Shown here one piece after another: positions 44,932 through 54,194 of a DNA stretch of 64,000 bases (its first letter is position 1; each line of letters starts with the position of its first letter). Source of the DNA: Lachnospiraceae bacterium (GTDB taxonomy: Bacteria > Bacillota > Clostridia > Lachnospirales > Lachnospiraceae); the NCBI GenBank assembly GCA_024698715.1, contig JAILRA010000024.1, forward strand, positions 1 to 64,000, given 5' to 3'. A program made the position numbers and the translations under genes. The notes under the pieces were generated by a model that saw nothing but the letters and a program-made list of their open reading frames with translations, ran no database searches and was not told the origin of the DNA.

Positions 44932-46833
44932 ATGGAAAATAACAGGAATAATCTGACAATTGAAACTGATGTATGTGTTATCGGAGCAGGTCATGCAGGC
45001 TGCGAGGCCGCTTTGGCATGTGCAAGACTCGGACTTAATACGGTTATTTTTACGGTATCGATAGAAAGTATTGCCCTGATGCCATGTAATCCCAATGTCG
45101 GCGGAACGAGTAAAGGTCATCTTGTAAGAGAACTTGATGCACTCGGCGGGGAGATGGGAAAGAACATCGATAAGACTTTTATCCAGTCAAAGATGCTTAA
45201 CCTTTCAAAAGGTCCTGCGGTTCATTCTTTAAGAGCACAGGCAGACAAAGCAAATTATTCTCATGAAATGAGAGAAACGCTTGAAAATCAGGAGAACCTG
45301 ACCATCAAGCAGGGTGAAGTCTGCGAGATCCTTTTTGATGAAGACGGTGATAACAAAATTATAAAAGGCGTAAGGATATTTACAGGAACGACTTATCTTT
45401 GCAAGGCAGTGATCATCTGTTCCGGAACATATCTTAATGCAAGATGTCTTTGCGGAGAAGCCATTACCTACACAGGTCCGAACGGTCTTCAGGCAGCAAC
45501 ATATCTTTCGGAATCTTTAAATGCGATGGGTGTGACTTTAAGAAGATTTAAAACCGGAACACCCGCAAGAATGGATAAGAGAAGCCTTGATTTTTCGAAG
45601 ATGGAAGAGCAGAAGGGTGATGAGAGGATCATTCCTTTTTCATTCTCCACGAATCCCGATGATATCCAGAAGGATCAGGTTTCCTGCTATCTTACATATA
45701 CCAATGAAGAGACTCATAAGATCATAAAAGCAAATCTTGATCGTTCACCGATCTATGCAGGTATTATTGAAGGTACAGGTCCGAGATACTGTCCTTCGAT
45801 CGAAGATAAAGTAGTTAAGTTTGCAGATAAAGAAAGACATCAGGTATTTATTGAACCTGAAGGATTATATACAAATGAAATGTATGTCGGAGGAATGAGT
45901 TCTTCACTTCCCGAAGATGTACAGCTTGCAATGTATCGAACAGTTCCCGGACTTGAGAATTGTAAGATCGTAAGAAACGCATATGCGATCGAATATGATT
46001 GCCTGACACCCGGACATTTAACTTTATCACTTGAGATAAAAGGTGTTTCCGGACTTTTCTCAGCAGGTCAGTTTAACGGATCTTCAGGATATGAAGAAGC
46101 TGCTGCACAGGGTTTAATTGCAGGTATAAATGCCGCAAGAAAAATCCAGGGAAAAGAACCTGTTATCTTAGACAGAAGTGAAGCTTACATCGGAGTTTTG
46201 ATTGACGATCTCGTTACAAAAGAAAATCTTGAGCCTTACAGAATGATGACTTCAAGAGCAGAGTACAGATTACTTCTTCGTCAGGATAATGCGGATTTCA
46301 GACTTCGTAAAATCGGTTACGAAGTTGGACTTGTAACAAAAGAACAATATGATTATGTTCTTTATAAAGATGAAAAAATTACTGCTGAAGTAGACAGACT
46401 TAAAAATACTTTTGTAGGTAGTGCAACCAAGAATCAGGAGTATCTTGAGTCACTTGGTTCTGCTCCTCTTAGAACCGGAACTTCACTTGCAGAATTACTT
46501 TGCAGACCTGAAATCACATATGAGAATCTTTCATTTTTTGATAAAGAAAGAGAACCTCTTTCAGAAGATATTATTGAACAGGTTTGCATCAGAATAAAGT
46601 ACGAAGGTTATATTGAAAGACAGGAAAGACAGGTTGCCGCTTTCAAAAAAATGGAGAAAAAATTAATACCTGATGATATTAATTATGATGATGTTTCTTC
46701 ACTTCGACTTGAAGCAAGACAGAAATTAAAACTTTTCAGACCGCTTTCCGTCGGACAGGCATCAAGAATCAGCGGAGTAACACCTGCAGATGTATCGGTT
46801 CTTTTGATATACCTTGCATCGATAGGAAAATAA
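44932..46833 (+). CDS. mnmG: tRNA uridine-5-carboxymethylaminomethyl modification protein MnmG (GidA)
   Basis: The 633-residue FAD protein partners MnmE in wobble uridine modification. The FAD-binding motif is [20 protein letters not shown] near the start. Further motifs are [31 protein letters not shown] and [17 protein letters not shown]. Length and motifs match the family. The gene is preceded by the GNAT and has a weak ribosome binding site. Confidence 0.97.
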   Translation: MENNRNNLTIETDVCVIGAGHAGCEAALACARLGLNTVIFTVSIESIALMPCNPNVGGTSKGHLVRELDALGGEMGKNIDKTFIQSKMLNLSKGPAVHSLRAQADKANYSHEMRETLENQENLTIKQGEVCEILFDEDGDNKIIKGVRIFTGTTYLCKAVIICSGTYLNARCLCGEAITYTGPNGLQAATYLSESLNAMGVTLRRFKTGTPARMDKRSLDFSKMEEQKGDERIIPFSFSTNPDDIQKDQVSCYLTYTNEETHKIIKANLDRSPIYAGIIEGTGPRYCPSIEDKVVKFADKERHQVFIEPEGLYTNEMYVGGMSSSLPEDVQLAMYRTVPGLENCKIVRNAYAIEYDCLTPGHLTLSLEIKGVSGLFSAGQFNGSSGYEEAAAQGLIAGINAARKIQGKEPVILDRSEAYIGVLIDDLVTKENLEPYRMMTSRAEYRLLLRQDNADFRLRKIGYEVGLVTKEQYDYVLYKDEKITAEVDRLKNTFVGSATKNQEYLESLGSAPLRTGTSLAELLCRPEITYENLSFFDKEREPLSEDIIEQVCIRIKYEGYIERQERQVAAFKKMEKKLIPDDINYDDVSSLRLEARQKLKLFRPLSVGQASRISGVTPADVSVLLIYLASIGK

Positions 46834-46869
46834 ATTTTTTCGCTTTCTGACATTTTTGAAAGGTATTAT

Positions 46870-47328
46870 ATGAAAAAATTTTTTAGTATTTTACTTGTTG
46901 CTTTTTTGTCACTGTCCGTTTTGTCCGGTTGTTCCCGCAAACAGGTTGAACTGATTGATTATCACTCTGACAAAGCATTTACAAATAAATACGTGAAAGA
47001 TCTTGATGTTGAACACTGCGAATATGAAACTATAAGAATCGGATACGGTCTGAGAGGGAATCTGTCTTTGGGACCGACCGATCCGAGATACCGCGGAATC
47101 ATTACGATCAGTGAAGATGAAGCGAAAGAATTATTTAAATCATATAACTGGATTGAAGTTAATGATTTTGCCGATATAAATCTCGGTAATATATATCTTC
47201 CGGATATGGAAGCTGAAAAATGGTATTCCAGTTTTGAGTTTTCAAATGATTATATGTATATGGTTCAAACATATTACTGTTTGTTTAACGGAAAAGATAC
47301 TATAATTTTTGATGTTCAGACCTTTTAA
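46870..47328 (+). CDS. Predicted lipoprotein of unknown function
   Basis: The 152-residue product has a signal peptide (MKKFFSILLVAFLSLSV) and a lipobox L-S-G-C with the Cys at about residue 21, so it is lipidated and outside the membrane. A GAAAGG site lies upstream. The mature domain contains several Tyr and Trp residues and one later Cys. I do not recognise the family. It follows mnmG by 36 bases. Confidence 0.75.
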   Translation: MKKFFSILLVAFLSLSVLSGCSRKQVELIDYHSDKAFTNKYVKDLDVEHCEYETIRIGYGLRGNLSLGPTDPRYRGIITISEDEAKELFKSYNWIEVNDFADINLGNIYLPDMEAEKWYSSFEFSNDYMYMVQTYYCLFNGKDTIIFDVQTF

Positions 47329-47331
47329 TAC

Positions 47332-47349
47332 TGTCCGATTTATCGGACA
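47332..47349. repeat. GTCC/GGAC hairpin, copy 1
   Basis: TGTCCGA (47332-47338) pairs with TCGGACA (47343-47349) around a 4-base loop, between the lipoprotein and S41 genes. It is a looser member of the hairpin family also found at 48757 and 49614. Confidence 0.6.
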
Positions 47350-47403
47350 TATAAATTATAAACTTTTTACTGAATATTTTTACTTGAAATGAGGATTTTT
47401 TAA

Positions 47404-48714
47404 ATGAATAAAAAAATAATAAGAAATATTATTATAATTGTTTTTCTTATTGTCGTTTTAATTGCTTTTCCTTTTGTTGTTTATAATTTGTGTTTAAATC
47501 CGAAACGATTTTGTACTAAAGAATTTGCTGAATCTCTTCCTCTGGATACCGTTCTGACAAAACAACAGGTCAGGGAAGATATTGATTATACAATGAAGAT
47601 GATCCGGAAGCGTCACCCGGCATGGCTTGAAGAAAAGAATGCCAACGTTGATGCAGTTGAAGCAAAGTACCTCGAGGAAATTGCTGATCTTTCATCTTAC
47701 AGTGAGATTACTGTTCTTGATGAATGGATAATTATTTCTCGGATAATGCATGAAATGTATGACGGTCATACTTCTGTTTTTGCTTCTTCAGCGAAAAAAT
47801 ATATAAATGATTTTTCGGCACTTAAGGAATATGGTCCTCCGAAAAGTATTAACGGTGAAGATTCCGAAGATGTTTTTCAAAAGTTTCTTTCGGTTTACCA
47901 GTATGAAACCGAGAGATATGCAGAAAAAGTTTTTGTTAATAATGTGATCATTAATGAAGCCTATCTGACCTGGATCGGCTTAGACGTTTCAAACGGAGTT
48001 GATTTTGTTTTTGAAACTCCTGAAGGTGATAAAGAATTTCATTATGATTTTGTTCCTATAAGTGAAGTTACAGGTTTTGATAAAGCTGCTTCTGAAGAAT
48101 GGGTTCATTATGAAATAGATGAAGAAAACGGGATCGGAATATTTACATTAAACGACTGTTCCTATAATTCAGAATACAAAAAATGCGTTAAGGAATTTTT
48201 TGAATCCGTTGACGCTTCAGGAGTTGAAGATGTGATCGTTGATCTTCGTTATAACGGCGGAGGATCTTCAATGGTAGGTGATGAGTTCATCCGTTATCTG
48301 AATGTAGATAAATACAACGGATGGGACTCTGATGTACGATACGGTAATTTTCTTTATAAAAACAGAAATGTAGTTAATCATAATAATAAAGCAAATCCAC
48401 AGTTTAACGGTAATGTTTATGTTCTTACAAGCAGTTCGACATATAGTGCCGCAATGGATTTTACGATGTATATTCTTGATAACAATATCGGAGAAGTTGT
48501 CGGTGAAGCTTCGGGAAACATACCTGATTCATACGGTGATGTCGGCTATTTTACAGTTCCCAATTCGAAACTGACTATCGGTATTTCTGTTAAGAGATGG
48601 TACAGGATCGATCGCAGCAAAGCAGGTGAACTTCTTGAACCCGATCATCCCTGTGATCCCGAAGAAGCAGTGGAAAAGGCTTACGAAGTTATCAGGGAAA
48701 AAAGAAGTCAGTGA
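47404..48714 (+). CDS. S41 family peptidase, membrane-anchored
   Basis: The 436-residue protein starts with an uncleaved membrane helix (about residues 7-32), placing the rest outside the cell. The C-terminal half has the S41 tail-protease fold: VDLRYNGGGSS and YVLTSSSTYSAAMDFTMY, where the second motif holds the catalytic serine, then GEASGNIPDSYGD. The PDZ domain usual in C-terminal processing proteases is not evident. It probably processes or degrades extracytoplasmic proteins. The upstream lipoprotein may be co-expressed. Confidence 0.8.
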   Translation: MNKKIIRNIIIIVFLIVVLIAFPFVVYNLCLNPKRFCTKEFAESLPLDTVLTKQQVREDIDYTMKMIRKRHPAWLEEKNANVDAVEAKYLEEIADLSSYSEITVLDEWIIISRIMHEMYDGHTSVFASSAKKYINDFSALKEYGPPKSINGEDSEDVFQKFLSVYQYETERYAEKVFVNNVIINEAYLTWIGLDVSNGVDFVFETPEGDKEFHYDFVPISEVTGFDKAASEEWVHYEIDEENGIGIFTLNDCSYNSEYKKCVKEFFESVDASGVEDVIVDLRYNGGGSSMVGDEFIRYLNVDKYNGWDSDVRYGNFLYKNRNVVNHNNKANPQFNGNVYVLTSSSTYSAAMDFTMYILDNNIGEVVGEASGNIPDSYGDVGYFTVPNSKLTIGISVKRWYRIDRSKAGELLEPDHPCDPEEAVEKAYEVIREKRSQ

Positions 48715-48756
48715 TTATTTTTAAAAAAACTGCTGACGAAAAAACTAATGATATTT

Positions 48757-48782
48757 TATATGTCCAATAAAAAGGACATGTA
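48757..48782. repeat. GTCC/GGAC hairpin, copy 2
   Basis: TATATGTCC (48757-48765) pairs with GGACATGTA (48774-48782), one wobble, around the loop AATAAAAA. It lies between the S41 and GNAT genes and is almost identical to copy 3 inside rsmG. Confidence 0.75.
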
Positions 48783-48840
48783 AATATATAATAGAATTTC
48801 TTCATACTTACTTAATTATTTACATTACAGAGGAAAAAAT

Positions 48841-49299
48841 ATGTTACAGGAAATCAATAATATTGAAGAAAAGATGCGCATAGCAAGAAATATACTTGAA
48901 GCTCTTTTTAACTGGTTTGAAATTCCGGAAACCAGAGAACAGTATATTTCAGACAGTGCAAATATGATCATGGTAGCTGCATACGAGGATGACAAACCTA
49001 TAGGTTTTCTCTGCCTTAAAGAAACAGGAAAGGAAACCGTAGAACTTGCTGTCATGGGAGTATTGCAGGAATACCACAGAAAAGGTGTCGGAAAATCTCT
49101 TTTCAAAAAAGCCAAAGAGATCGCAATAGAAAAAGGTTATTCATTCATGCAGGTTAAGACAGTTAAAATGGGTGTGTATGATGACTATGACAAAACCAAT
49201 CTTTTCTATTTAAGTCTTGGCTTTAAGGAATTCGAAGTATTTCCTTTGTTATGGGATGAGGCTAATCCCTGCCAGGTTTATTTTATGTCTTTAAAATAA
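48841..49299 (+). CDS. GNAT family N-acetyltransferase
   Basis: The 152-residue protein has the acetyl-CoA loop region EYHRKGVGKSLFKKAKEIA (about 80-98) and a later KTNLFYLSLGFKEFEVFP motif, both typical of GNAT enzymes. An AGAGGAAAAAAT region precedes the ATG. The substrate is unknown. Its stop codon is 4 bases before the rsmG start, so the two are co-transcribed. Confidence 0.85.
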   Translation: MLQEINNIEEKMRIARNILEALFNWFEIPETREQYISDSANMIMVAAYEDDKPIGFLCLKETGKETVELAVMGVLQEYHRKGVGKSLFKKAKEIAIEKGYSFMQVKTVKMGVYDDYDKTNLFYLSLGFKEFEVFPLLWDEANPCQVYFMSLK

Positions 49300-49303
49300 T
49301 TTT

Positions 49304-50188
49304 ATGGAACAGTTTATCAAAGATTTACAAGAATGGAATATAGAAGTATCGGATGAACAACTTGGTATGTTTGAAAAATATACCGGGCTTTTACTTGATT
49401 GGAATGAGAAAATAAATCTCACGGCAATTACGGATATCAATGATATTTATAAGAAACACTACCTTGATTCCGCATCATTGATCAATTGCAAAATTCCTTT
49501 AAGTAACGGTGTTCTGCTTTCGGATCTTCTTATCAAAGATATCAATATTTGTCGTAATGAAAATGAATCGGATCATCTGACTGACGCAGATAATTCATGT
49601 ACATCAAATATAATTGATATGTCCAATAAAACGGACATATCAAATTCTGAAATTAATTCGTCAATATTAAATGATGCACATCCGATAAGTGTTCTCGATC
49701 TTGGTTCCGGCGCAGGTTTTCCGGGTATACCATTAAAGATTCTGTTTCCTTCACTGAATATAACTTTGGCAGACTCTCTTAATAAACGGATCGGATTCCT
49801 TAATCTTGTTATCGATGAACTGGGTCTAAAAGGTATAAAGGCTGTTCATACCAGAGCCGAGGAAATTGCTCATGATAAAGAATATCGTGAACAATATGAT
49901 CTGGTAGTATCGAGAGCTGTAGCCAATCTTTCTGTTTTATCTGAATACTGTATTCCTTTTGTAAAAGAAGGCGGATATTTTATATCATATAAATCAGGTA
50001 ACAGTTCAGATGAGATTTCCTCTGCTAAAAATGCTATAGGTATGCTTGGCGGAAAATATATCGGTTGTTTTGATTTTAATTTACCGAATTCTGATTATTC
50101 ACGCAGTAATATTTGTATAAAGAAAATAAAGAATACGGAAGATCGTTTCCCGCGTAAATCGGGAACTCCTTCAAAGAAACCTTTATAG
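49304..50188 (+). CDS. rsmG: 16S rRNA (guanine-527-N7)-methyltransferase with an extra internal segment
   Basis: The 294-residue enzyme methylates G527 of 16S rRNA. The N-terminal LLDWNEKINLTAIT (about 30-43) and the SAM motif VLDLGSGAGFPGIPLK (about 130-145) are typical. Between KKHYLDSASL and the SAM motif, residues about 70-127 form a segment rich in Asn, Ser and Asp that is absent from the usual protein of about 240 residues. An 11-bp perfect palindrome is coded within it. The frame is maintained, so the enzyme is probably active. Confidence 0.93.
   Translation: MEQFIKDLQEWNIEVSDEQLGMFEKYTGLLLDWNEKINLTAITDINDIYKKHYLDSASLINCKIPLSNGVLLSDLLIKDINICRNENESDHLTDADNSCTSNIIDMSNKTDISNSEINSSILNDAHPISVLDLGSGAGFPGIPLKILFPSLNITLADSLNKRIGFLNLVIDELGLKGIKAVHTRAEEIAHDKEYREQYDLVVSRAVANLSVLSEYCIPFVKEGGYFISYKSGNSSDEISSAKNAIGMLGGKYIGCFDFNLPNSDYSRSNICIKKIKNTEDRFPRKSGTPSKKPL
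49614..49643. repeat. GTCC/GGAC hairpin, copy 3, inside the rsmG coding sequence
   Basis: TTGATATGTCC (49614-49624) and GGACATATCAA (49633-49643) are exact 11-bp inverted copies around AATAAAAC. The core matches the intergenic copy at 48757. It codes for residues about 104-114 of RsmG, inside the extra segment. Confidence 0.85.
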
Positions 50189-50196
50189 GTTTTTTC
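50176..50196 (+). terminator. Terminator after rsmG
   Basis: AAACCT and AGGTTT form a 6-bp stem with a TTAT loop, followed by a T-run. It overlaps the last codons of rsmG. Confidence 0.55.
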
Positions 50197-50240
50197 GGAC
50201 ATAATTTTTTGATTGAAAGTGTTGTTATACGGAGGTTTGT

Positions 50241-50840
50241 ATGTTTTGGGATTCAGCTTCTCTCTTATATGATCTGTTCGAACATATTTATAATCATAAG
50301 TCGTATGTCGGAACCGGATTAATGGTTGAGCGCGAAATAGAATATGGTGACGATGTACTTGAATGTGCATGCGGAACCGGAGGCATCAGTGTTTATATCT
50401 GTAAGAAAAGCGGTCATCTTGTAGCAACGGATTTTTCTGTAGGTATGTTAAAACAGACTGCATGGAAACTGAGACATAATCATAATTCCATTGTAAGAAA
50501 AGCCGATATGACAAATCTTAAATGCAGGGATGATCGTTTTGATAAAGTTGTTGCCGGTAATGTTATTCATCTTTTGGATGATCCTGAATCGGCTGTAAGA
50601 GAACTGGTCAGAGTTTGCAAAGTCGGTGGCAAAGTAATCATTCCGACATACATAAATATGTATAACGGAAAGACAGGTTTTATTGTAAAGTTTATCGGAA
50701 AAGCCGGAGCAAAATTTAAAAGACAATTTGATCTCAGATCATATATGAAGTTTTTTGAAGATGCGGGATATACCGATGTAGAATACCATGTTGTAAAAGG
50801 AAGAATTCCCTGCGCGATAGCTGTTATTACAAAACATTAA
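50241..50840 (+). CDS. Class I SAM-dependent methyltransferase
   Basis: The 199-residue protein has the SAM-binding motif DDVLECACGTGGISVYI (about 36-52), an acidic residue after the second strand (VATDFSVGML) and the motif GNVIHLLDDPESAVRELVRV, which are typical of UbiE/Methyltransf_11 enzymes. The substrate is not known. A CGGAGG site lies upstream of the ATG. It sits between rsmG and the first parS cluster. Confidence 0.82.
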   Translation: MFWDSASLLYDLFEHIYNHKSYVGTGLMVEREIEYGDDVLECACGTGGISVYICKKSGHLVATDFSVGMLKQTAWKLRHNHNSIVRKADMTNLKCRDDRFDKVVAGNVIHLLDDPESAVRELVRVCKVGGKVIIPTYINMYNGKTGFIVKFIGKAGAKFKRQFDLRSYMKFFEDAGYTDVEYHVVKGRIPCAIAVITKH

Positions 50841-50955
50841 TTCCTGTAATTATATCAGTAATTGTTTCTTTAAATTGTTCTTTTTATTCTCGGATTATGT
50901 CTGATGAATTTATAGTTCTTCTATATATTGTTTTTCAGATAGATCTATATCTTGA

Positions 50956-50971
50956 TGTTTCACGTGAAACG
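50956..50971. promoter_or_regulatory. parS site 1
   Basis: TGTTTCACGTGAAACG matches the ParB binding consensus TGTTTCACGTGAAACA with one mismatch at the end. Confidence 0.9.
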
Positions 50972-50993
50972 TTTTTCAGAAAATGGCAGATAA

Positions 50994-51009
50994 TGTTTCA
51001 CGTGAAACA
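50994..51009. promoter_or_regulatory. parS site 2
   Basis: TGTTTCACGTGAAACA is an exact parS consensus and perfect palindrome, 38 bases from site 1. Confidence 0.95.
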
Positions 51010-51071
51010 TTTTATACAATATTTTGAGTTGAAAATGTGAAACTGATTTTAGTATATTTATATATATAGTA

Positions 51072-51087
51072 TGTTTCACGTGAAACA
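51072..51087. promoter_or_regulatory. parS site 3
   Basis: TGTTTCACGTGAAACA is an exact parS consensus, 78 bases from site 2. Confidence 0.95.
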
Positions 51088-51158
51088 TTTTGATATGTAT
51101 TATCTATATTTAGTATCACCATATACATTTATTTATAAAAGGTTATTGGGGCAATCGG

Positions 51159-51671
51159 ATGGATAAGGGCAGAATTATTTTTTTAAACGGAGTTACAAGT
51201 TCGGGAAAAACTACAATAGTTGAAGCATTGCAGGAACAAAGAGATATATTCTTTTACGTTGTTGCAAATGATCTTTTTCAGGAGATGGTCGGTGAACAAT
51301 ATCTGCAGGAAGACTATTGGAAGTATCTGTCAGAAGTAATAATCATGATGTATCATACTGCAAAATTGTATTCCGATATGGGAAAAAATGTTTTGATTGA
51401 CGGAATCCTTGTGGAACGTGAAGAGATAAAACCACATTATCAGAAACTTCTGGAAATTTTAAAAGATAACCCGCTGGATATTGTAGAAATATACTGTCCT
51501 CTTGATATCTGCAGACAAAGAAATATCGAACGCGGTGATCGTTATGAATCTCAGTCTGAAGAACAGTCCGAGATCATGTCCAAAGATATCTCATATACTT
51601 TAAGTGTAGATACTAGTAAGAATACACCGGAAGAATGTGCAAAGCAGATAATTGATAGGATATTTAAATAA
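51159..51671 (+). CDS. Chloramphenicol-phosphotransferase-like P-loop kinase, paralogue 1
   Basis: The 170-residue protein has Walker A GVTSSGKTT at about residues 11-19, a central DGILVERE motif and an end region CPLDICRQRNIERGDR with arginines for a lid. This pattern fits the CPT-like family of small-molecule kinases, which includes the chloramphenicol phosphotransferase of Streptomyces. A role in antibiotic modification here is only a possibility. It lies just after the first parS cluster and is followed by a paralogue. Confidence 0.7.
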   Translation: MDKGRIIFLNGVTSSGKTTIVEALQEQRDIFFYVVANDLFQEMVGEQYLQEDYWKYLSEVIIMMYHTAKLYSDMGKNVLIDGILVEREEIKPHYQKLLEILKDNPLDIVEIYCPLDICRQRNIERGDRYESQSEEQSEIMSKDISYTLSVDTSKNTPEECAKQIIDRIFK

Positions 51672-51793
51672 CAAATCGACAAGTATAACAGATAAAGGTT
51701 ACTTAGTCCCAAAGTATTAATAGTTCTATATGGAATGTCACCGGAAAATATAAATAAGAAAATAGAAAAGAAACAGGAATACATTTATATCAG

Positions 51794-52303
51794 ATGAAAA
51801 AACATGTAATACTGCTTAACGGTCCTTCAAGCAGCGGAAAGTCTACATTGTCAAGATCCCTGAAAAAAATAATTGAGTACGGATGCAATAAAATATATGA
51901 GATAATCTCCATCGATGATTTTATGAAGATAGAAGAAGATGAAACTATCTATGAGGATGATGTTTTTGAAATATCCGGAGATATGTGCAATGAACTTCAA
52001 AAACTTCTTCAATCTAAAGATGGGGTTATTATTGATCATGTGATCACAAGTGAAAGAATTTACGAGCAGTTATTGGAAGCGGTCAAAGAATTTGATCTTA
52101 TAAAGGTTCATGTAACATGTCCGGTGGAAATTCTTATTGAAAGAGAAACTGCAAGAGGTAACAGATGTAAGGGATCTGCAGAAGATTCTTTTAATTATCT
52201 TTATCCGAAAAACGGTTATGATTTAACAGTCGATACATCGGTATTGACTTCCGAAGAAGCGGCAAGTATTATATACGAACATATTATTGAATTAAATATT
52301 TAA
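51794..52303 (+). CDS. Chloramphenicol-phosphotransferase-like P-loop kinase, paralogue 2
   Basis: The 169-residue protein has Walker A GPSSSGKST at about residues 10-18, an acidic SIDDFMKIEEDE region and the lid motif CPVEILIERETARGNR, in the same order as in the preceding gene. The C-terminal LTVDTSVLTSEEAA matches LSVDTSKNTPEECA of that gene, so they probably arose by tandem duplication, followed by strong divergence. The substrate is unknown. Confidence 0.7.
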   Translation: MKKHVILLNGPSSSGKSTLSRSLKKIIEYGCNKIYEIISIDDFMKIEEDETIYEDDVFEISGDMCNELQKLLQSKDGVIIDHVITSERIYEQLLEAVKEFDLIKVHVTCPVEILIERETARGNRCKGSAEDSFNYLYPKNGYDLTVDTSVLTSEEAASIIYEHIIELNI

Positions 52304-52327
52304 GTATTCTAAAGGAAACATCAGATA

Positions 52328-52369
52328 ATCAAACTGATATACAGATTATTAAACCATGATCAGTTTGAT
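52328..52369. promoter_or_regulatory. Inverted repeat upstream of the Nudix gene
   Basis: ATCAAACTGAT (52328-52338) and ATCAGTTTGAT (52359-52369) are exact inverted copies 20 bases apart, just upstream of a TATAAT at 52384-52389. It may be an operator or a weak hairpin. Confidence 0.4.
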
Positions 52370-52419
52370 CAGGTTGTCTGATATATAATGATCAGAATAA
52401 AAGATTACGGAGAAACAAT

Positions 52420-52884
52420 ATGACCGGATATATGTCTGAAATGAGAAAACTGGTTGGACATAAAACGATAATCCAGTGTGCGGGAAGCATAATCTGTGTT
52501 GATCAAAACGGAAGACTTTTACTTGGAAAAAGATCGGATAATCATCTCTGGGGTTATTCTGGCGGTGCAGTTGAAATCGATGAAAATGTAGAAGACACTG
52601 CCAGAAGAGAATTGTATGAAGAGATGGGGCTTACCGCAGGAGAACTCGAATTCTTTTGTGTTAATTCCGGACCGGAAGCTCATTACATATATCCTAACGG
52701 AGATGAAGTATCCAATTTTGAGATCGTATATATCTGCAGAGATTGGGGCGGAGAACCAAGATCGAACGACGGAGAGATGGAAGAAATCAGATTCTTTACA
52801 CCGGATGAGATAGATTTATCGGAAATATCTCCGCCGATAAGACCTGTAATGAGAAAGTATATTGAAGAGAAAATTACGAAATGA
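52420..52884 (+). CDS. Nudix hydrolase
   Basis: The 154-residue protein has the Nudix box GGAVEIDENVEDTARRELYE (then EMGL) at about residues 47-70. The N-terminal strand (VCAGSIICVDQNGRLLLGKR-like arrangement) is typical of the fold. The substrate is unknown. The stop codon overlaps the next gene by 4 bases (ATGA), so it is co-translated with the hydrolase. A GGAGAAA site precedes the ATG. Confidence 0.85.
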   Translation: MTGYMSEMRKLVGHKTIIQCAGSIICVDQNGRLLLGKRSDNHLWGYSGGAVEIDENVEDTARRELYEEMGLTAGELEFFCVNSGPEAHYIYPNGDEVSNFEIVYICRDWGGEPRSNDGEMEEIRFFTPDEIDLSEISPPIRPVMRKYIEEKITK

Positions 52885-53684
52885 CAGAAAAAATCCTAAA
52901 GACAGAATCCGGAAATATTCATTATTGGATAACGGAAAAGATCGATACAAATAAAATATCCATATTTTTCTTACATGGACTGACGGCAAATCACAATCTG
53001 TTTGTTAATCAGATTTCCTATTTTTCGTCCGAATATAATGTGATCGCATGGGATGCACCGGCTCACGGAAGTTCGAGACCTTTTAATGAATTTACATACG
53101 AGAAAGCAGCAATCGCCGCAAAGCAGATACTCGTAGAAAACAATATAGAAAAGGCTGTATTTGTCGGACAGTCTTTGGGCGGATATATCACACAGTCAAC
53201 CATAAAGAGATTTCCGGAAATCGTGCAGGGATTCGTATCGGTTGACAGTACACCGTACGGAGAAAAATATTATAAAAAATCTGATATCTGGTGGCTCTAT
53301 CAGATAGAATGGATGTCCAAACTCTATCCGGACAAAGCTTTAAGAAAAGCAATAGCCAAACAGAATACCTTAACCGAACATGCATATCAGAACATGTTTG
53401 AAATGCTTAAAGATTATGAGAAGAATGAACTCTGTCATTTAATGTCAGTCGGATATGCCGGATTCCTGGAAGATAACTGCGATATGGAAATTAAATGTCC
53501 GATCCTTCTGCTTCTTGGAAGAAAAGATAAAACAGGAAAAGTTCGACAGTACAATAAGGCTTGGTCGGAAACGATCGGAGTCACGATTACATGGATAGAA
53601 AATGCAGCTCATAATTCCAATGAAGATCAGCCTGAGCAGGTAAATGAGGAAATAGAAAAATTTCTAAGATCGTTGAGTAGATAA
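52881..53684 (+). CDS. Alpha/beta hydrolase
   Basis: The 267-residue protein has the oxyanion motif FFLHGLTAN (about 31-39), the nucleophile elbow VGQSLGG (serine at about residue 97) and the catalytic histidine in ENAAHNSNEDQPEQV near the C-terminus. It hydrolyses an ester, amide or related bond. There is no signal peptide. It overlaps the Nudix gene by 4 bases. Together they form the end of the cassette between the two parS clusters. Confidence 0.87.
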   Translation: MTEKILKTESGNIHYWITEKIDTNKISIFFLHGLTANHNLFVNQISYFSSEYNVIAWDAPAHGSSRPFNEFTYEKAAIAAKQILVENNIEKAVFVGQSLGGYITQSTIKRFPEIVQGFVSVDSTPYGEKYYKKSDIWWLYQIEWMSKLYPDKALRKAIAKQNTLTEHAYQNMFEMLKDYEKNELCHLMSVGYAGFLEDNCDMEIKCPILLLLGRKDKTGKVRQYNKAWSETIGVTITWIENAAHNSNEDQPEQVNEEIEKFLRSLSR

Positions 53685-53736
53685 AATATCTTAACAACAA
53701 TCTATATATTGATTTTTAGTACTTTCTATATATAGA

Positions 53737-53752
53737 TGTTTCACGTGAAACC
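53737..53752. promoter_or_regulatory. parS site 4
   Basis: TGTTTCACGTGAAACC matches the parS consensus except for the last base. Confidence 0.9.
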
Positions 53753-53786
53753 CAATTTAACGGAATTATATAAAAGTCATACATAA

Positions 53787-53802
53787 TGTTTCACGTGAAA
53801 CA
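53787..53802. promoter_or_regulatory. parS site 5
   Basis: TGTTTCACGTGAAACA is an exact parS consensus, 50 bases from site 4. Confidence 0.95.
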
Positions 53803-54194
53803 TTGGACACAATATTTGGTAAAAAAAGTGTGAAACATTTTTTCACGGGTCATATATATAGTAAGGAAAATGTGAAACAAAAAATCCTGAAAATCCATAT
53901 TTAGTGTTAAGTAAAAATTCCAATTTGCCTTAGAAAGATTTTTCGAAAATATTATATGATTTTTGAATCCGTAAATCAGTACGAAACACATACAATTTTC
54001 AAAGTATTGGTGGAATCAAACACTGGTTTCGGAAAATAAAAAATTCAAATAAAGAATCCAAAAGAAATAAAAATTGGTAATTATTTTGGTAGATAAAGAA
54101 GTACAAGAGTGATATTATGATAAAGGTGCCAAAGTCACATATTGTTTGCGCTTGGCAAATACTATGTGAAATCGGAATATACAGGAGAGTGTAA

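Larger units (their letters stand above)
50841..51158. other. Non-coding gap with the first parS cluster
   Basis: This AT-rich gap of 318 bases holds three full parS sites (50956, 50994, 51072) and one half-site (TGTGAAAC at 51036-51043). No ORF is apparent. Confidence 0.8.
53685..54194. other. Non-coding gap upstream of parA with the second parS cluster
   Basis: This 510-base gap has two full parS sites (53737, 53787) and two half-sites (TGTGAAACA at 53829-53837 and 53871-53879). A small inverted repeat TTTGC/GCAAA at about 54147-54162 lies close to the parA start and could be a promoter element. No gene is apparent. Confidence 0.7.
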
